In this document: positions 1-12,350 of the stretch, one piece after another
Layout: the number at the start of each line of letters is the position of its first letter
Numbering within the stretch: position 1 is the stretch's first letter
Program-made: the position numbers and the translations under genes
NCBI RefSeq assembly: GCF_033473495.1
Contig: NC_088938.1
Location: forward strand, 248,001 to 312,000
DNA from: Cercospora beticola
Lineage: Eukaryota > Ascomycota > Dothideomycetes > Mycosphaerellales > Mycosphaerellaceae
Direction: 5' to 3'
Length of the DNA: 64,000 bases
The notes under the pieces: generated by a model
Told to the model about the DNA's origin: nothing
Seen by the model: the letters and a program-made list of their open reading frames with translations, nothing else
The model's database searches: none

Positions 1-841
1 CTAATTGGGGAAACTCTCCGACGTATTAGGCACGTTTATCATACTAAGCATGTTTCGCTTGTTCAATTCGTGCGTTTGTGTTGTTCGAACGAAGTTGTGT
101 GGCGGGAATCGTGATGGAAGATGAGAATTGAAGAGTCAGACCGTGGAGGAAAGTGATGAGGTGAGCTTCAAGGTGCCTCAGGCAATTTGCGTCTCAATCC
201 GGACGTTGTTTCCTTCCTTGGCATTTCGAGAACAGGTTTCAGGCGTCACTCTCTTGACCTCTTTCGTCCACCTCGCACCTATTACAAATCGTGCAATGTG
301 CCACATCGCACATCAGACAAAAGACCATGATGAGAGAAGCTCACGACATGTTCGATTATCCTCCTCTCCTGCGACCTGGAGAAGTGAAGACATGGACTGT
401 CAGCCATGCCTCTCTGAACACCGCAATCTGCACAATGTTGCAGCTTATATTATTGACGGCATGCCATCGACGGAGACTCCAACGGGCTTATAGGCCTCTA
501 AACTGCACGCGTCGAGCAGAACCCAAGATGACGACCGATCGTCATGCGCTAGCACACGGTAGATCACTTTGACAAGCCACAATTACGTTGCCAAGCTAAG
601 ATTGAGTTCAAAACAAGCAAACAGGATGGCCAGCAAATTGCTGCAATGAGTGCGTTTGGTACGCGTGATTCCTGTTTCTGGACGTGATTCGACGTCGGTT
701 GAAGTGATTGCAGCTAGATCGCGCGGGAGTCGCGAAGCGTGTAGGTACAAGTATGTTTCCTGGTCGTTGCCCAGTTCTTTCTTTGTTGGTGAGACGTGAT
801 TTTGCTGCGAACCGCTGACTGCCATCATCCTTGAGGGCAGC
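1..841. other. Intergenic region upstream of the CSC1-like gene
   Basis: No convincing coding frame on either strand: open frames are short, overlap each other and lack recognisable motifs. CA and TG dinucleotides are at normal frequency, so this DNA has not been through RIP. It presumably holds the 5' leader and promoter of the + strand gene beginning at 842; I see no clear TATA box. Confidence 0.5.
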
Positions 842-3656
842 ATGGAGGCCCTTCAGCATGCAGAGATGCATGTTTTCCGCCGACAGGTATGTTTCTTTGC
901 CCTACCAGCCCAATGCCTACTGACAAGAACCCTACAGAATAGCGCAGACAATACGGGCTCCAACGCGGGCGGTGGCTCCTCCTCGCTCTCCGGATTAGTC
1001 TCGACTCTGGTTCCTGTGCTCCTGATCTCGACAGCCATCTTCGTGGCTTTCCTGCTGTTCCGCAAGCGCTACTCGCGCGTCTATCAACCGCGTACATTCC
1101 TCGGGTCTTTGCGAAACTGGCAGCGCTCGCCTCAACAGACAGACGGTGTCCTAGGATGGCGTCAGCAGTACAACAAGCTGACTGATGAGTTCGTGCTCGG
1201 GGCTGCGTCGCTGGACAATTATCTATGGCTTCGCTTCTTCAAGATGCTGACACTGATGTGTCTCGTTGGCTGCTGCATCACAATGCCTATCCTGTTCCCA
1301 GTCAACGCAACAGGAGGCGCACCAGGCATCTCGGGCCTGGAGATCCTGTCCTTCAGCAATATCGTTCCTGGTCCTCGATACTACGCGCAAGTGTTCGTAT
1401 CGTGGCTCTTCCTCGCCTGGGTCATGTTCTTGATCACACGCGAATCGAAGTTCTTCGTCAGGCTGCGGCAACGATATTTCCTCTCTCCCAACGAACGAAC
1501 CCGCATCTCGACCAGAACACTCCTCTTTGTAAACGTCCCAGAGGAAGCTCGAAATGAGGAACACATCAGATCAGAGTTTGCTGGCGTCAAGAAAGTGTGG
1601 CTCGTCAACGTTCCAGAAGAACTTGCGCAAAAGGTCGAAGATCGGGACAAGGCCGCCGGCAAGCTCGAGTCCGGGGAGATCAAGATGATCAAGAACTACA
1701 TCAAGCGCGAAACAAAGGCAGAGAAGAAGGGCAAGGCTCAGACGCGTACTGATCCTGAGCAAGGTGTTCGTCTTCAAGTTGAGCAGAAAGATCGTCCCCA
1801 GCATCGCCTGCCGAAACTCAAGGTTCTTCCTCTCGGCAAGAAAGTCGATACAATTGACTGGGCTCGTGCCGAACTACATCGCTCTGTTCCTGAGATCGCT
1901 GCTGAGCAGAACAGACTTCGCACCGATACCTCGCAGCCCCAAGGTGCTTGCTTTGTGGAGTTCGAATCCGTCCAAGCCGCTCACGCTGCACTGCTACAAT
2001 CCACCAATGTTAGCAAGAAAGAGAAGGTCAAGAAACAGATCAAGATGACACCAAAGGAGCTTGGCCCTCCTCCTCAAGATGTGATCTGGAAGAACATCAT
2101 CAAGCCGTTCTGGAAGGTCAAGGCTTTCAACGCCGCCGGGACAGCCTTTATCTGGTTCTTGTGCATTTTCTGGACCATCCCAGTTGCAGTAATTGGTGCC
2201 ATCTCGAACATCAACAACCTCACTGAGCAGGTCCCATTCTTGAGCTTCATCAATGACATTCCTCCCGTCATTCTCGGCGTCGTCACTGGTCTCCTGCCGG
2301 TGCTTTTGCTGTCCATCCTGATGTTGCTCGTGCCAATCATCTGCAACATCATTGCGAAGCAGTTCGAGCCAACGCAAGGATCTGCACAGATGAAGGTGCA
2401 AAGCTGGTACTTCCCATTCCAAGTCATCCAAGTTTTCTTGGTTACGACCTTCTCCTCAGGCGCGGCGTCAGTTGCAGGACAAATTGTCTCGGAACCGACT
2501 TCAGCACCGGCGCTTCTCGCGACCAATCTGCCCCGGGCGTCCAATTTCTACATCAGCTATTTCATCTTGTTTGGACTCATGACAGCTGCAATGCAATTCT
2601 TGAACGTTGTGCCGTTGCTGTTCGCGATCATTCTAGGCAAAATCCTGGACAAGACCCCAAGAAAGATGTACAATCGCTATGTCAACTTGGCTGGCCTGGG
2701 ATGGGGATCGCTTTATCCCAAATTCACAAATTTGGGAGTCATCGGTATGTGCAATACTTGAGCTTACGAACTACAGTCACTGACACTATATACCAGCACT
2801 CGCATACTCGGGCATCGCCCCACTCGTCCTGGGGTTCGCGACTGTGGGCTTCTTTCTGCTTTACCTCGCATTCCGATACAACGTCCTGTTCACTCTGGGC
2901 ACCAATGCCTCCACCCGTGGCGCTTCGTATGCTCGCGCTTTGCAGCAACTCACTACAGGCATCTACCTCTCTGAGGTGTGTCTGATTGGACTTTTCGCAA
3001 TCGGCATAGCCTCAACAAACCAGGCAATCGGCCCACTCGTCCTCATGGTCGTGTTCCTTGCTGCTACAATCGCCTGGCACATTTGGCTCCGCCGCTCCAT
3101 CAATAAGATGGAAGCCGAAATGCCGGAAGACTCCATCAACCCATCTGCTCCTGCAGCCGCAGGTGAGATCGGTCACGACGATGCGAGCGACATTGAGAAG
3201 GTCCACGGATCCATTGATGCAACCAACGGCCAACCTCTTGCCGCAAAGAACGAATACGAGAACCCAGCTCACAACCCTGTCCCGGCCGCAAAGCAGGATA
3301 CCAGCCTCTTGGGCCCCATCAAAGCCTACTTCCTCGCCTCCCCAGACGATGCAGCACGCACTGCCCTCGCTCAAGTCTCCCCCAATCTCAGCGAGCCTGT
3401 TCGACCTTACACTCCTCAAGAACACCACGAGGCATATCTCCATCCTGCCATCATCTCTCCTTGTCCTATCATTTGGATCGCGAGAGATAAGTATGGATTG
3501 TCGAAGCAGGAGATCGCTCTGACTAGAGAGGGACAAGGTGGCGAAGGGTATGAGATGACGGATGAGGGTGCAGTGTTCAACGACAAGGGCAGGATTGAGT
3601 GGAATCAGGACGATGCAAAGCAGGCGCCAATCTGGAAGGATGAGCCGCTGTACTAG
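842..3656 (+). CDS. CSC1/OSCA/TMEM63-family membrane channel (RSN1/PHM7 type)
   Basis: Predicted calcium-permeable, stress-gated cation channel or related lipid-handling membrane protein of the fungal CSC1/RSN1/PHM7 group. Exons 842-886, 938-2744 and 2797-3656 give 903 residues. Intron 1 (887-937, 51 nt) starts GTATGT, has a CTGAC branch site and ends CAG; intron 2 (2745-2796) starts GTATGT, has CACTGAC and ends CAG. Splicing intron 2 joins the frame smoothly within a hydrophobic segment (GVIALAYSGIAP). Visible layout: TM1 about residues 34-55, TM2 114-137, TM3 163-181, a charged Lys-rich cytosolic domain about 185-430, a multi-TM core, then a soluble tail with the PHM7-type motif IIWIARDKYGLS near the C terminus. 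Length fits the family. Start chosen at the first ATG that splices in frame; an in-frame ATG at codon 9 is an alternative. The orthologue within the family cannot be told from sequence alone. Confidence 0.93.
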
Positions 3657-3841
3657 TAGACTCGTGAGAGCGGATGAGATATTGCCGTAAGGTATATAAT
3701 GTATATCAAGCCCACCAGATCTTCAGCACTGTAGTGAGGTGGGCTATACTTTATCAATGCCTTTATGCTCATCTCTTCGTCGAAAGATCTTCAGCTTTTC
3801 TCGGTCGTCCGTGTGGACTGTGTCCTGCCTTTCGCGATCAT

Positions 3842-5063
3842 TCACATCTCTTCACCACCAGCAGGACCTCTTCCTATCTTCGAGAACTCAGTTCCACCCG
3901 AATTCGCCGTCTCCGTCATATTCCCCACCAAATCTTTTACAAGCTGCATTCCTTCCACCCAAGGCAGAAATGCCTTGACAACCAATCCCAAGAATGTCGC
4001 ACAGACCAGATCGACTCCAGCCACAAACACAATTCGCTGATGAGCCGGAATCACGACGAAAGAAACTAATGTTGCAAGCGGTCGCAGGCCGACGAAGGAC
4101 CAGAGGTATCGAAGTAGGACTTCCTAGCAGAGTATTAGAACTAGTCATAGTTTTCAAGAACGAATAAACAGTCTGAAAGAAGGGAAAGGAGACACTCACA
4201 AGTGTTATCCACCAGCCAATCCACCCCTTCCCTCCAAAAATCCACAATTTCTTCCAAGCTCCATGAACAACAAGATCATCCCACGCCGCGTCAAGAAAGA
4301 CTTGACAAAGCGATGCGACTGTCATTTCGAGAACCCATTTCGTCAAAGTGTTCAGCCAGTTCAGCGATTGACGTTTGACTTTCCCTTGTTCGATCCATTT
4401 CTGCACAATGGCTTCTTCGCGAGTAGAATCGTCTTCGCCGATGTCGTCGAAACCAGCGGGATCCTGGTTTTGAAGTAAAGATGCTGAGGACGAGGAAGCG
4501 GAAGACGAATTTCTGTGATGGGATTGTTTGGCGATTATGTCTGCAGCTTTCAGCCTCCCGGGAAATGTTCGCTCGAGTTGGATTTGCCAGAGGTAGAGTA
4601 GTGGTGTGATTAGGAGGAGGTAGAGAAAGTTGAGAGGTAGTTTGTGGCTGTAGAAGGGCTTCTGATGTTCGTGCGGATTCTCGTTCTTTGTTGTCGTTTG
4701 GTTCGTTTTGCCCGTGTCTTCGACTGTTACGTTGACAGATTCCTCGATGGCCTTCGTCTCAGTCTTATTTCCTTCATTCTTGCCCATTGTATAATTGTAC
4801 GTGTCAATTAGTTCCCCATCCTTGTCGTAATTTTTCACATTTACTTCGTACTGTCCCGTCAAGTTTGCCACAGGTTTGGCGGAAGAGGATGTGGACTTTG
4901 AGTTATTTTCCATCTTCTCGGCAGCGACCTTCCAGTCTTGGAAGACTTCGCTTTTTGTGACATAGTCGCCTGCGTTCTTCCAGAGATGATGAGAGATGAT
5001 CATCGTTGAGAGAGAAAAGACTATTGTCTGCGCTACAGACGGGAGTAGACGAGACTTGGGCAT
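3842..5063 (-). CDS. Uncharacterised multi-pass membrane protein
   Basis: Not recognised. Exons on the minus strand are 5063-4200 and 4123-3842, giving 381 residues. The intron (4199-4124, 76 nt) begins GTGAGT and ends CTAG in phase 0, joining WWITL to EVLLRYLWSF. Exon 2 is in a different frame from the read-through of exon 1, and its sequence is clearly coding (TM-like RIVFVAGVDLVCATFLGLVV). Visible: hydrophobic N-terminal segment about 7-26, a polar loop 27-142 with several N-glycosylation sequons (around N53, N67, N90, N99, N111, N121), a TM at about 143-160, an acidic/Ser-rich loop 180-220, then at least two more hydrophobic segments about 275-340. The sequons suggest the first loop is lumenal or extracellular. 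Convergent with the CSC1-like gene, 185 bp between stops. ATG 5063 is used because the overlapping upstream frame has no ATG before its stop. Confidence 0.8.
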
Positions 5064-6089
5064 TGCGAAGTTGGTCTGCGGTGCCGATCTTGTGATGGAT
5101 GTCGCGAGCTGTACCCAGTATCATGAGTACAGAAGAGAAGGTGGAAAGCAAGATGGCAGGACCTGTGCAGGTAATGTGACTGTGGTTGCCGAAGTATCCG
5201 CGGAACTGCACAACGAAGAGTGCAAATGAAAGCTTGTGACTTGAAGTGATTCGTATAACGCTGTGAAGGATTCGTGCATATACTAGGCAGGGCTCAGCCT
5301 ACAAAGCAGTAGTCGCTGGGAGGCTGTGCCACTCGAAGAAGTTCGGCCTTGGTGCCTTGAAACGGCGATGTGGGTCCTTGGACATGCCTATTTACTACAC
5401 TTTGTTCAGCATGATCTGGTCCTCACATTGCTGCGTATTGACTTATGGCATAAATCCACATCGGCCATGCGTGACCATTAACCCAACAAGAAGATTGGCA
5501 GTGCGTATCAAGGTTACCGGCTTGAGGAGGATGCGCAAGCACACGGAAGGATTGAGGTACGAACCTGCGCCATGACGATGCATCAGGAAGGATTATCGAC
5601 CAATCAGACTTCAACTCTGTTGGGATCAAACACTCCGCAGTATTCCAGCCCAGGAGAACAGCAGTATTCATGAGCGAGTTCCTTTCCCATTTAGCTTCTA
5701 TTTAGCAAGGGAGAACCTCTCTTTCGAGGCAGCGAGCCTCATCGTGCAGCCATACCTCGTGCACATCGTAGCTCATGTCCGCCGATTCAAAATGTACAAG
5801 AGCTGCAAGATAGCGTCTCGCAGGTGCGTCATACTCTCGTTCATAGCCGTCTTCCATTCATGCTCATACCCTTAATCTTCTTGCTCAATTCAGATGAGAA
5901 GTCTGCAACTGTGCCCCTCTTTGCAGGTCTTACGCCGTGTTCGTCCAAGATGGCCAGTAGAGTGAGCCAGCCTAGATCCAGAAGAAGAAGATTAGTACTA
6001 TCCAAGATACCAATGATCTTGGCGACGATGGATGCGAGTATGGGCAGATAGTTATACAAGTGCAAGGGAGGTGCAAGTGCATAACAATT
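5064..6089. other. Intergenic region between NPL4 and the membrane-protein gene
   Basis: Contains the NPL4 3' flank and the promoter side of the minus-strand membrane-protein gene. Mostly unremarkable. One minus-strand frame, about 6065-5841, reads as a plausible hydrophobic-then-basic peptide (contains LLLLDLGWLTLLAILDEHG) but has no ATG of its own and lies in the same phase directly after the NPL4 stop. No other coding signal seen. Confidence 0.4.
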
Positions 6090-7929
6090 CTACATCTGCA
6101 GGATCGTCTGGAGGGTCGCCCAACCTGGAGTGTGCATAAGTGTGGCACCGAGCGCGGCGTCTTTCTTAATGGCGACCTGGCAGAGCAGTTTCATTTCGTC
6201 CTGTTGTGAATGAGTCAGTGATGTCCCACATGTCAAATGAATTGTGATTGCTTACCTCGCTGAGAATGCCGAGACTGAGAATGTAGGTCAAGGCATGGAA
6301 GTCGGAAACAACTACCACACCCTGCGGCGTATCGAGCGCAACTCTGTTCGCTCCCGCCTTGAGCTGTTTCTGCAGATCTCTAGGCTCTTGCAGCTCACCC
6401 AAGGCGTCTCGATTCTCTATTGTAAACTCATTCGTCGCGAACAGTGGCGTAGGGTCATCCGGGAATCCATGGGTCAATGTCACAAAGAGATACTCCACGG
6501 GAAATGAGGGCTTCGCATTCTCCTGCACGTTCGCACCGTACTCGTTGATCTTGCGATAGAACACCTCGGGGATATAGCGCTGCTGCCCGAGCCGGTCGAC
6601 CTCCTCTTCGTCCTGGACAAGCATGACCGCAGGGTCGGCAGAAGGCTCGATGATCTGTGCTCGCTCCATTTCGACGGCATCATTCGAGGCCATGTAGGCG
6701 GAGATTCCGATCTGTCCATCGGTGTCACCCGAGATTACGCACGTCACGAAATTGCTGCCGAATTTGCCTGTTTCGCTCCACTTCGAAGGCCGAGGATACT
6801 TCGCCTGGTATCGCGCAGCAAAGCACACTTCGAGAGAGGAGAGGAAATAGGAATCCGCGTGTCGCTTGCACACTGCTGTGCCCTGATCCGGATTGGGTGG
6901 GGCTAGAAGGTCAGTGAAGATCACGCCGACTCGCTGGAGCCCGCTGAGCTCTGCAAGCTTGTCAATGGCCTCCTCGTTCTCCCACTCTGCCATGGTCACG
7001 CCGTCCGGCTCATCAATCTGCGGCGGTTCGTAGATGGCCTCCACGACGGCCTTTGTGCCAAGTGGCACCATGTCGTACTGCTCGTATCGTCCATACATGA
7101 AACCGATTCGCTGTGCGCCGCCTCTTCTCCAGAAATCTAGGAATCGATTGACGATCGCAAAGTCCTGGAACTCGACGTGGTCCACCATGCGGTAGGGTTG
7201 TGGTTGCAACGAAATGGCGGAAGGCTGACATTTGCTGCAGATGCCTGCAGGAAAAGGCTTGTGGCCTGACGGGCAATTCGGGTTTACGCGAAAGTATGGT
7301 TCTGACAGCGGCGGCATATACGAACTGCCCGACTCGGGTTTGTTCTTGCCCTGGTTCTTCTGTCGAAGGTATGCGTGGAATGACATGTGCTTGATCTTAT
7401 TCTCTTCCAGATATCCCTTGTCGTACGGCTCCACGGGTTGACAGTAATCGCACATGCCGTGAGCGTTGTGTCTGCACATCTTCGGATCCTTTTTTCGATG
7501 AATCTTTCCATCCAGCTTGTCTAATCGATCGTCGAGCTCTGACTGCTTGACTGTCTCCCATGGATTCTTGATAAGTGCCGGTGCCACATTGATTGCAACA
7601 GATTCGAGCTCTTTCTGCGTCACCTCTTTCCCGCTCAGTTTGCTAGCAGCAGCGTGATGACCGTTCGATGTCGCAGCCACCTCGTCGTCGAAGGAGAGAT
7701 AGATCATGGTGCCGTTCTCGACGAGTCCTATTCGGCTGAACGTCACGCCCTTCATCTTCTCCAACGGCCGCATTTCTCCTCCATGTGGTTTGGGCGAGAT
7801 TTGTATCGAGGAAGGCACCGCAGTCTTTGGCAACTTGGCGAGGACCTCGGGAAGGATGGAGGCGATGTCTTGGTCAGGCTGGACATTGAGGCGAAAGTTG
7901 CCATCGCGGGACTGGAAGCGGAGTATCAT
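6090..7929 (-). CDS. NPL4: NPL4, ubiquitin-binding cofactor of Cdc48/p97
   Basis: Nuclear protein localisation protein 4, which with Ufd1 delivers ubiquitylated substrates to the Cdc48 AAA-ATPase for ER-associated degradation and related extraction. Minus-strand exons 7929-6256 and 6200-6090 give 594 residues. The intron (6255-6201, 55 nt) starts GTAAGC and ends ACAG in phase 0; splicing replaces a short read-through tail with DEMKLLCQVAIKKDA and ends at TAG 6092-6090. Domains: ubiquitin-like N terminus about 1-80; NPL4 zinc-finger region about 147-245 with C152, C160, C163, H181, then C219, H223, C231, C234; inactive MPN-like domain from about 248 (begins near MVDHVEFQDF). Length matches fungal NPL4, and the metazoan C-terminal NZF finger is absent as expected. 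Divergent from SEC66. Confidence 0.96.
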
Positions 7930-8431
7930 GATGGAGGTGGTGTGTGCTGGTATGTTGCGTGCTTCGCGAGACGAGCGTCGGCGGTTGATGTCGAATCGAT
8001 GATGAGGTGGATGGAGGAGGTGCCGAGCGCGGAGAGAGAAGGGCTATTGTATAATATGTGCTGGAGCCATGTGTCGACGACAAGTGAAGGTGGCGGGACG
8101 CGTGAACAGAAGTTAGTGACTGTGGCAGGCGGCGATGATTACGAGTAGGAAACAGCAGTTGCATGTGCCTGAGCGGCAGGAAGCTATGTCACCAATTCGC
8201 GCTAGTCCCATTGCAGCTTCGGATCTCTGAGCCGAATTCATGCAGGGATCCAAATGTCCGACTTCTGGGAAAGAGCCACCTGGTCACGCTGAAAGAGCCA
8301 CTTGTGACGACCGGCACTTCCAATTCTCTTCAACTGCAACACACTCCTTCACCTCAACTTTTCGATCAAGTACAGAGAACATATCAGCGACCCGAAAACG
8401 ACAGTCCGCGCACTGAGCGCTTGCATTAATC
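7930..8431. promoter_or_regulatory. Shared divergent promoter region NPL4 / SEC66
   Basis: 502 bp separate the start codons of NPL4 (minus) and SEC66 (plus), so it must hold both promoters and 5' leaders. Assignment rests on gene geometry only; no binding motif or clear TATA box was identified. Confidence 0.55.
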
Positions 8432-9318
8432 ATGGCCGATGCCAACTCGACCTTCAATTCCACGAACAACGGCACCTTCAATGGCACACACACCGAGTTC
8501 ACGCCTCCTGCGCCCGGGAACTTCTGGATAGGACTGCTATGGCCTATTCTCTACATCACGATCCTCGTCGGCTCCCTCTCCACATTCTCCTCACTATACC
8601 GCAAACGTCAAATAGCAAAGGCCGCCGCTCTCGAATCATGGTTTCCACCGCACAAGGCACGGGACTTGTACCTCTCATTACTACATATGGACCCAAGCGA
8701 AAACGCAGCGGAGGATGAGAAGAAGTTGAAACAAGTGCCGGATAACGTGTTGAAGGCTGCCTTGCTGGCCCGCGCTGTGGAAGACATTCAGAGGATCGTG
8801 CAATTGAGGACGAGCAAGCCTGCTCTGCAAACACTGCTGCAACGAGGAAGCGTCGGAGACGAACTATGGCAGAGGTACTTGCGTGCTGAGAAGGAGATGG
8901 AGGAAGAGGTCAAGGATGTGGTGAACGAGGTAAAAATAGCAACACCTCACGTAAGATGTCGAGAAGGCTAACTCTGATGTAGGCCAACGCATTCGCACAA
9001 AACTGGGGACAAATCATCTTCCAATCAGCCAACGAGATCAACCAGAATCGCATCATCAAGGAACGCATCGCTGAGTTGCAGGCAACGACGGAAGCAGAGA
9101 AGGCTTGGTGGGAGAAGAGGAGAACAGGAATTCAGGCAAACTTCATGAAGGAGCTGGATGAAGAGGAGACTGCGGCTGCAAAGGCCACACAGGCTGCAAT
9201 CGCAAAGGTCCAGGCACAACAAGGAAGCAGTGACGAAGACGCGCCCGTCATGGTCGAAGCTGGCGGTCCCGACAGCGCTCAGGGCAGCCTTCGAGGGAAG
9301 AAGGGCGGCAAGAAGTAG
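8432..9318 (+). CDS. SEC66: SEC66/SEC71, subunit of the Sec62/Sec63 post-translational ER translocation complex
   Basis: Sec66 (Sec71) is a membrane subunit that with Sec62, Sec63 and Sec72 drives post-translational import into the ER. Exons 8432-8929 and 8983-9318 give 277 residues. The intron (8930-8982, 53 nt) begins GTAAAA, carries a GCTAAC branch site and ends GTAG in phase 0, joining VVNE to ANAFAQNWGQ. Visible: a short lumenal N terminus with four sequons (N5, N9, N13, N17), one TM at about 31-53, then a cytosolic helical domain beginning RKRQIAKAAALESWFPPHKARDLY, split here by its length as the family hallmark WFPPH followed by a Leu-rich helix; a coiled Glu/Lys-rich segment and a Lys-rich tail (GGKK end). 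The sequons agree with yeast Sec71 being a glycoprotein. The tail is somewhat longer than in yeast. Confidence 0.93.
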
Positions 9319-10107
9319 AGTTCCTCGCTCCTTGCGACCTGACACCATAGCGCCTTTCCAGATACGACGAGTACGTTTCCGATGTTCGACAGCGAGCTTT
9401 CCCATCACAGGTCGCACATCTCTTGCAGCAGAAAGGGTCAAAAGCTCATGAGATCATGTTTCACGGCGCCAGAGGAGAACTCATTACTAGCCATAGTTCG
9501 CTCAGTTTTCTGCTTATTTATCCATCAGCGTGGCGTTGTGGCTTGCTTTTTGGTTAGCGATAGAGCAGAACGAGGGGAAATGGACGGTCAGGCGCTAATA
9601 TGAAGCGTCTGCGACCAGATTCGACAGCATCACTCTTAGTGCGGTTCCTGTTTGGCAGCCCGTGAAGTGCGGAGATGTTGTCGCTGACATTCTAACCCAA
9701 TCTAATGGTGTTCTCGTGCCGCTATCGAGCAGATAAACAAAAAGTGAAGGGAAGCGCCACTGGACATGGTCTCATCATCAGGAGGTGCAAAGTACACTGA
9801 AGCGCTGTGGAAAGCGAGACCTGGTGCGAACCGCTAATGCAAGGGAAAGATGGATGCGGCTACTCCGGTATCTCCTTCTGGTTCTGCGGGATGGATGGCC
9901 TTCATTTCACGTAGGTTTTGTTTGCGTTGACGGTCCACGCCGCTGGATGCGCGCGCGAGCTGACGCGCGCCGACATCCTGGAACAGCTCGGAAAACAGAG
10001 ATCAGCTTCACAACAACACACAAGACGACAGCCTCTCCTGGCGGACATCCTCGCAACAGCGCTCCGTGTCCGCTGCCATCGCCGGCATACCAGAGTGGAC
10101 CGACACA
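9319..10107. other. Intergenic region between SEC66 and the F-box-like gene
   Basis: No supported gene. Holds the SEC66 3' flank and the promoter of the + strand gene starting at 10,108. A GC-rich, partly palindromic run of alternating CG near 9,949-9,971 stands out locally but has no assigned role. Confidence 0.45.
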
Positions 10108-11348
10108 ATGTCCGTGGGCGTCCTCACTGAATTCGGCTTCCTCTACGAAGGCAGTGACTTTGAGGCGTGGAAGACATGCATGCGTGTCACGCTCCGCGCA
10201 CGCAATGGCTTAGAGCCAGCCGATCTACCCCCAACGCACCCGCAAATGGACAATGAACAATTAATGGCGCTCATGGAGTCCGACGACAAAATCCAAGAAG
10301 CGATGCGCGATGCCGCTCTCCATTGCAACCAACTAGAAGTATCGAGGCTCAAGGGCCACATTACGAAGCTCAAGGATCATGCTGCAAAGCTCGAAGCGCG
10401 GCTCGATGCCTTCACCCAGGCAGCGGTATTTGACCCTCTGAAACGCGTTGCTTGCGTGATGGAGGAGGCACGAATCCCACTGCGAAACCCACCACGCCCG
10501 AAGATGTCCACTTTCGTGGCAGCTAAGGTCCCCAAGGAGAAAGTTGTCAACGAAGCTTCGGATATACAGTACATGTGCCGCTGGATTTCCCGACTTCTGC
10601 TCCCACGCATACCAGATACTGCCAAAGGCGACATCGCAAGCTTCTTCAAGTCTCTATCGGCCCTCGTGAAGCCGTTCCCATTCCTCCGCTTGACACCAGA
10701 GATCAGACAACGAATCTACGTTCTTGCTATCGACAATGGCTTAACTATCGACGAGGATGAGCCGAACCTATCGATCTGTTCCGTCAACAGAGCGACTCGC
10801 AAGGAGGTCAGACCGATCTTCTACCAACAAGCGACTTTCGCCCATCCGGGGCTCTACCATATTTATGAGCGCAAACGGGATTGGTCGCCCAAAGGAGTGC
10901 TCAAGGCGATTTCGAACTGGTCGCGTCTCGATGTTCGAGACTGCATGAAGTACCTGAGAGCCTTTCGAATCCGCACGTGCGTCGGCAAGTTGGATGGTTG
11001 GGGCGTATTCGCGACCGTCACCTTTCGCTTCTCGCCCGAAACAGGACTTTCGTCTGATGTGAGCTTGGAAGATGGCACACTTTGCACAAAGTCGATAGCT
11101 GCTTTGGACAAGCATGTCGCATTCGTCCAAGGTAGACGAAAAGCAATGAAGCTGCAAGGCGAGTCTGTCGTCATGGCTGTGCTCAACTTTCCCGACCTTT
11201 GGGAGCCAGGCGTGCTACGTCTCTCAGGGGACTGCAACTGTCAAACCGTGGAAGGTGGTTCTATGGCGCTGGCTCATGTAAGTAACCCCCGGCGTGAAGT
11301 TGTGAATGCTCATCTGACAACTGTCAGCACGTAAGTACTCGATGCTGA
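10108..11348 (+). CDS. Hypothetical protein with F-box-like motif
   Basis: Not recognised beyond a general type. The frame is open from 10,066, but the first ATG is at 10,108 in a good context (CACAATG), which I use. A short leucine-rich motif around FLRLTPEIRQRIYVLAI resembles the LPxEIRxxIY core of F-box-like domains common in Dothideomycete hypothetical proteins; a helical Lys/Glu segment precedes it. The 3' end is uncertain: a perfect donor GTAAGT at 11,278 is followed by a CTGAC branch site and CAG at 11,325-11,327 (50-nt intron), giving 396 residues and a stop at 11,346-11,348. Unspliced, the frame stops at 11,334 (408 residues). An AAG acceptor at 11,335 would instead join a 78-codon frame ending at 11,572. 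If the F-box reading is right it would be a substrate adaptor of an SCF ubiquitin ligase; that is inference. Confidence 0.65.
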
Positions 11349-12350
11349 ACGAGCAGCGGGCCGCTTCATCACCACTTGGTATCGGGAACGAGATGTTTGC
11401 AGAGCTGTTATGCAATGAAGAGATTACGCACGACGTTCTGCACCACTTATGCGTTACTACACTCGGTCGACGCTACCTTTACACCACATCAAAAAGAAAC
11501 ACACCGAATGCTGAAGCATCGGTTCGAGCTGCAGCTGCATCTCGGCTCTTGATCAGCTCTAGGCTTCGATAGTGCCCTGTACCATAATTTTTCAGTTTCC
11601 ATGGACCACACAAAAGTATCGTGGTCTCCGGACTTCCTCGAGCACATCTCTCACAATCTGTCTCGCGAGCTACACCTCTGACTCTGCTTTCGGCGTGCTG
11701 GGAGTGGCTACGAAGTACGCTGATTGGAGCTTTCAAGACTGTAAGTAGGCTGCAAACACTGCCAACGGATTGATTTCATCATGATCAATTCAGGTTCTTG
11801 CTTGCACAAATTTCTCTCTTCGGGAGAGAGAATTACGTGCGTCGTGGCGGACTTGAGCGTGCACTCATGAAGCGAAGTCACATATTGACGGAGCAGTGGG
11901 TGTGAGACCCGTGCTTAAAAGCTCTCTTGTTGATATCGTCAGATCAAAGACTGTTGTCGCTTGGTCCCTGCAAATCGCATGACGTTCAATATTCGATAGA
12001 AAGAGATCAAGAATCAATACCGGTAGCCAACGTGCAACGGCGCTATGAGCTTTATACACTGCCATCCCACTGTGCCGCCTGCTAGACAATAGTGAACCCC
12101 ACAAATCTCTCTCTCAATTCGTATATGCAGGAGGAGCGGCGAAGAAAGAGTCGTGGAATTTGAGTCGAGGGCGAAATTGACCGCATTGAGTCCTCGATTT
12201 CCATTTGTAGGGTTACCGAAGGTTGCACTGAATGACACGCGAAACCGGTCACCAGTAGAGACGCAAACAGCCACTCAGAAACTCCCCAACAACCAATGCT
12301 CTCTTTTATATCCTTCAAACGTACTCCTCCGATTACTTCTGTTCAACCAT
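11349..12350. other. Intergenic region, no supported gene
   Basis: A 76-codon + strand ATG frame (11,342-11,572) may be a 3' exon of the preceding gene if an alternative acceptor is used; otherwise nothing looks coding. A perfect 8-bp hairpin (TTCTCTCT / AGAGAGAA, 5-nt loop) lies near 11,811-11,831. Composition is normal, with no RIP. Confidence 0.4.

Noticed and set aside
5064..5211. Upstream exon for the membrane-protein gene
   Set aside because: The overlapping frame starts with GTG, has no in-frame ATG before its stop and no convincing donor/acceptor pair.
10066..10107. Earlier start of the F-box-like gene
   Set aside because: The frame opens with GTG, not ATG; the first ATG is at 10,108.
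11811..11831. Hairpin as transcription terminator
   Set aside because: Perfect 8-bp stem but fungal genes do not use bacterial-type terminators; no adjacent gene end.
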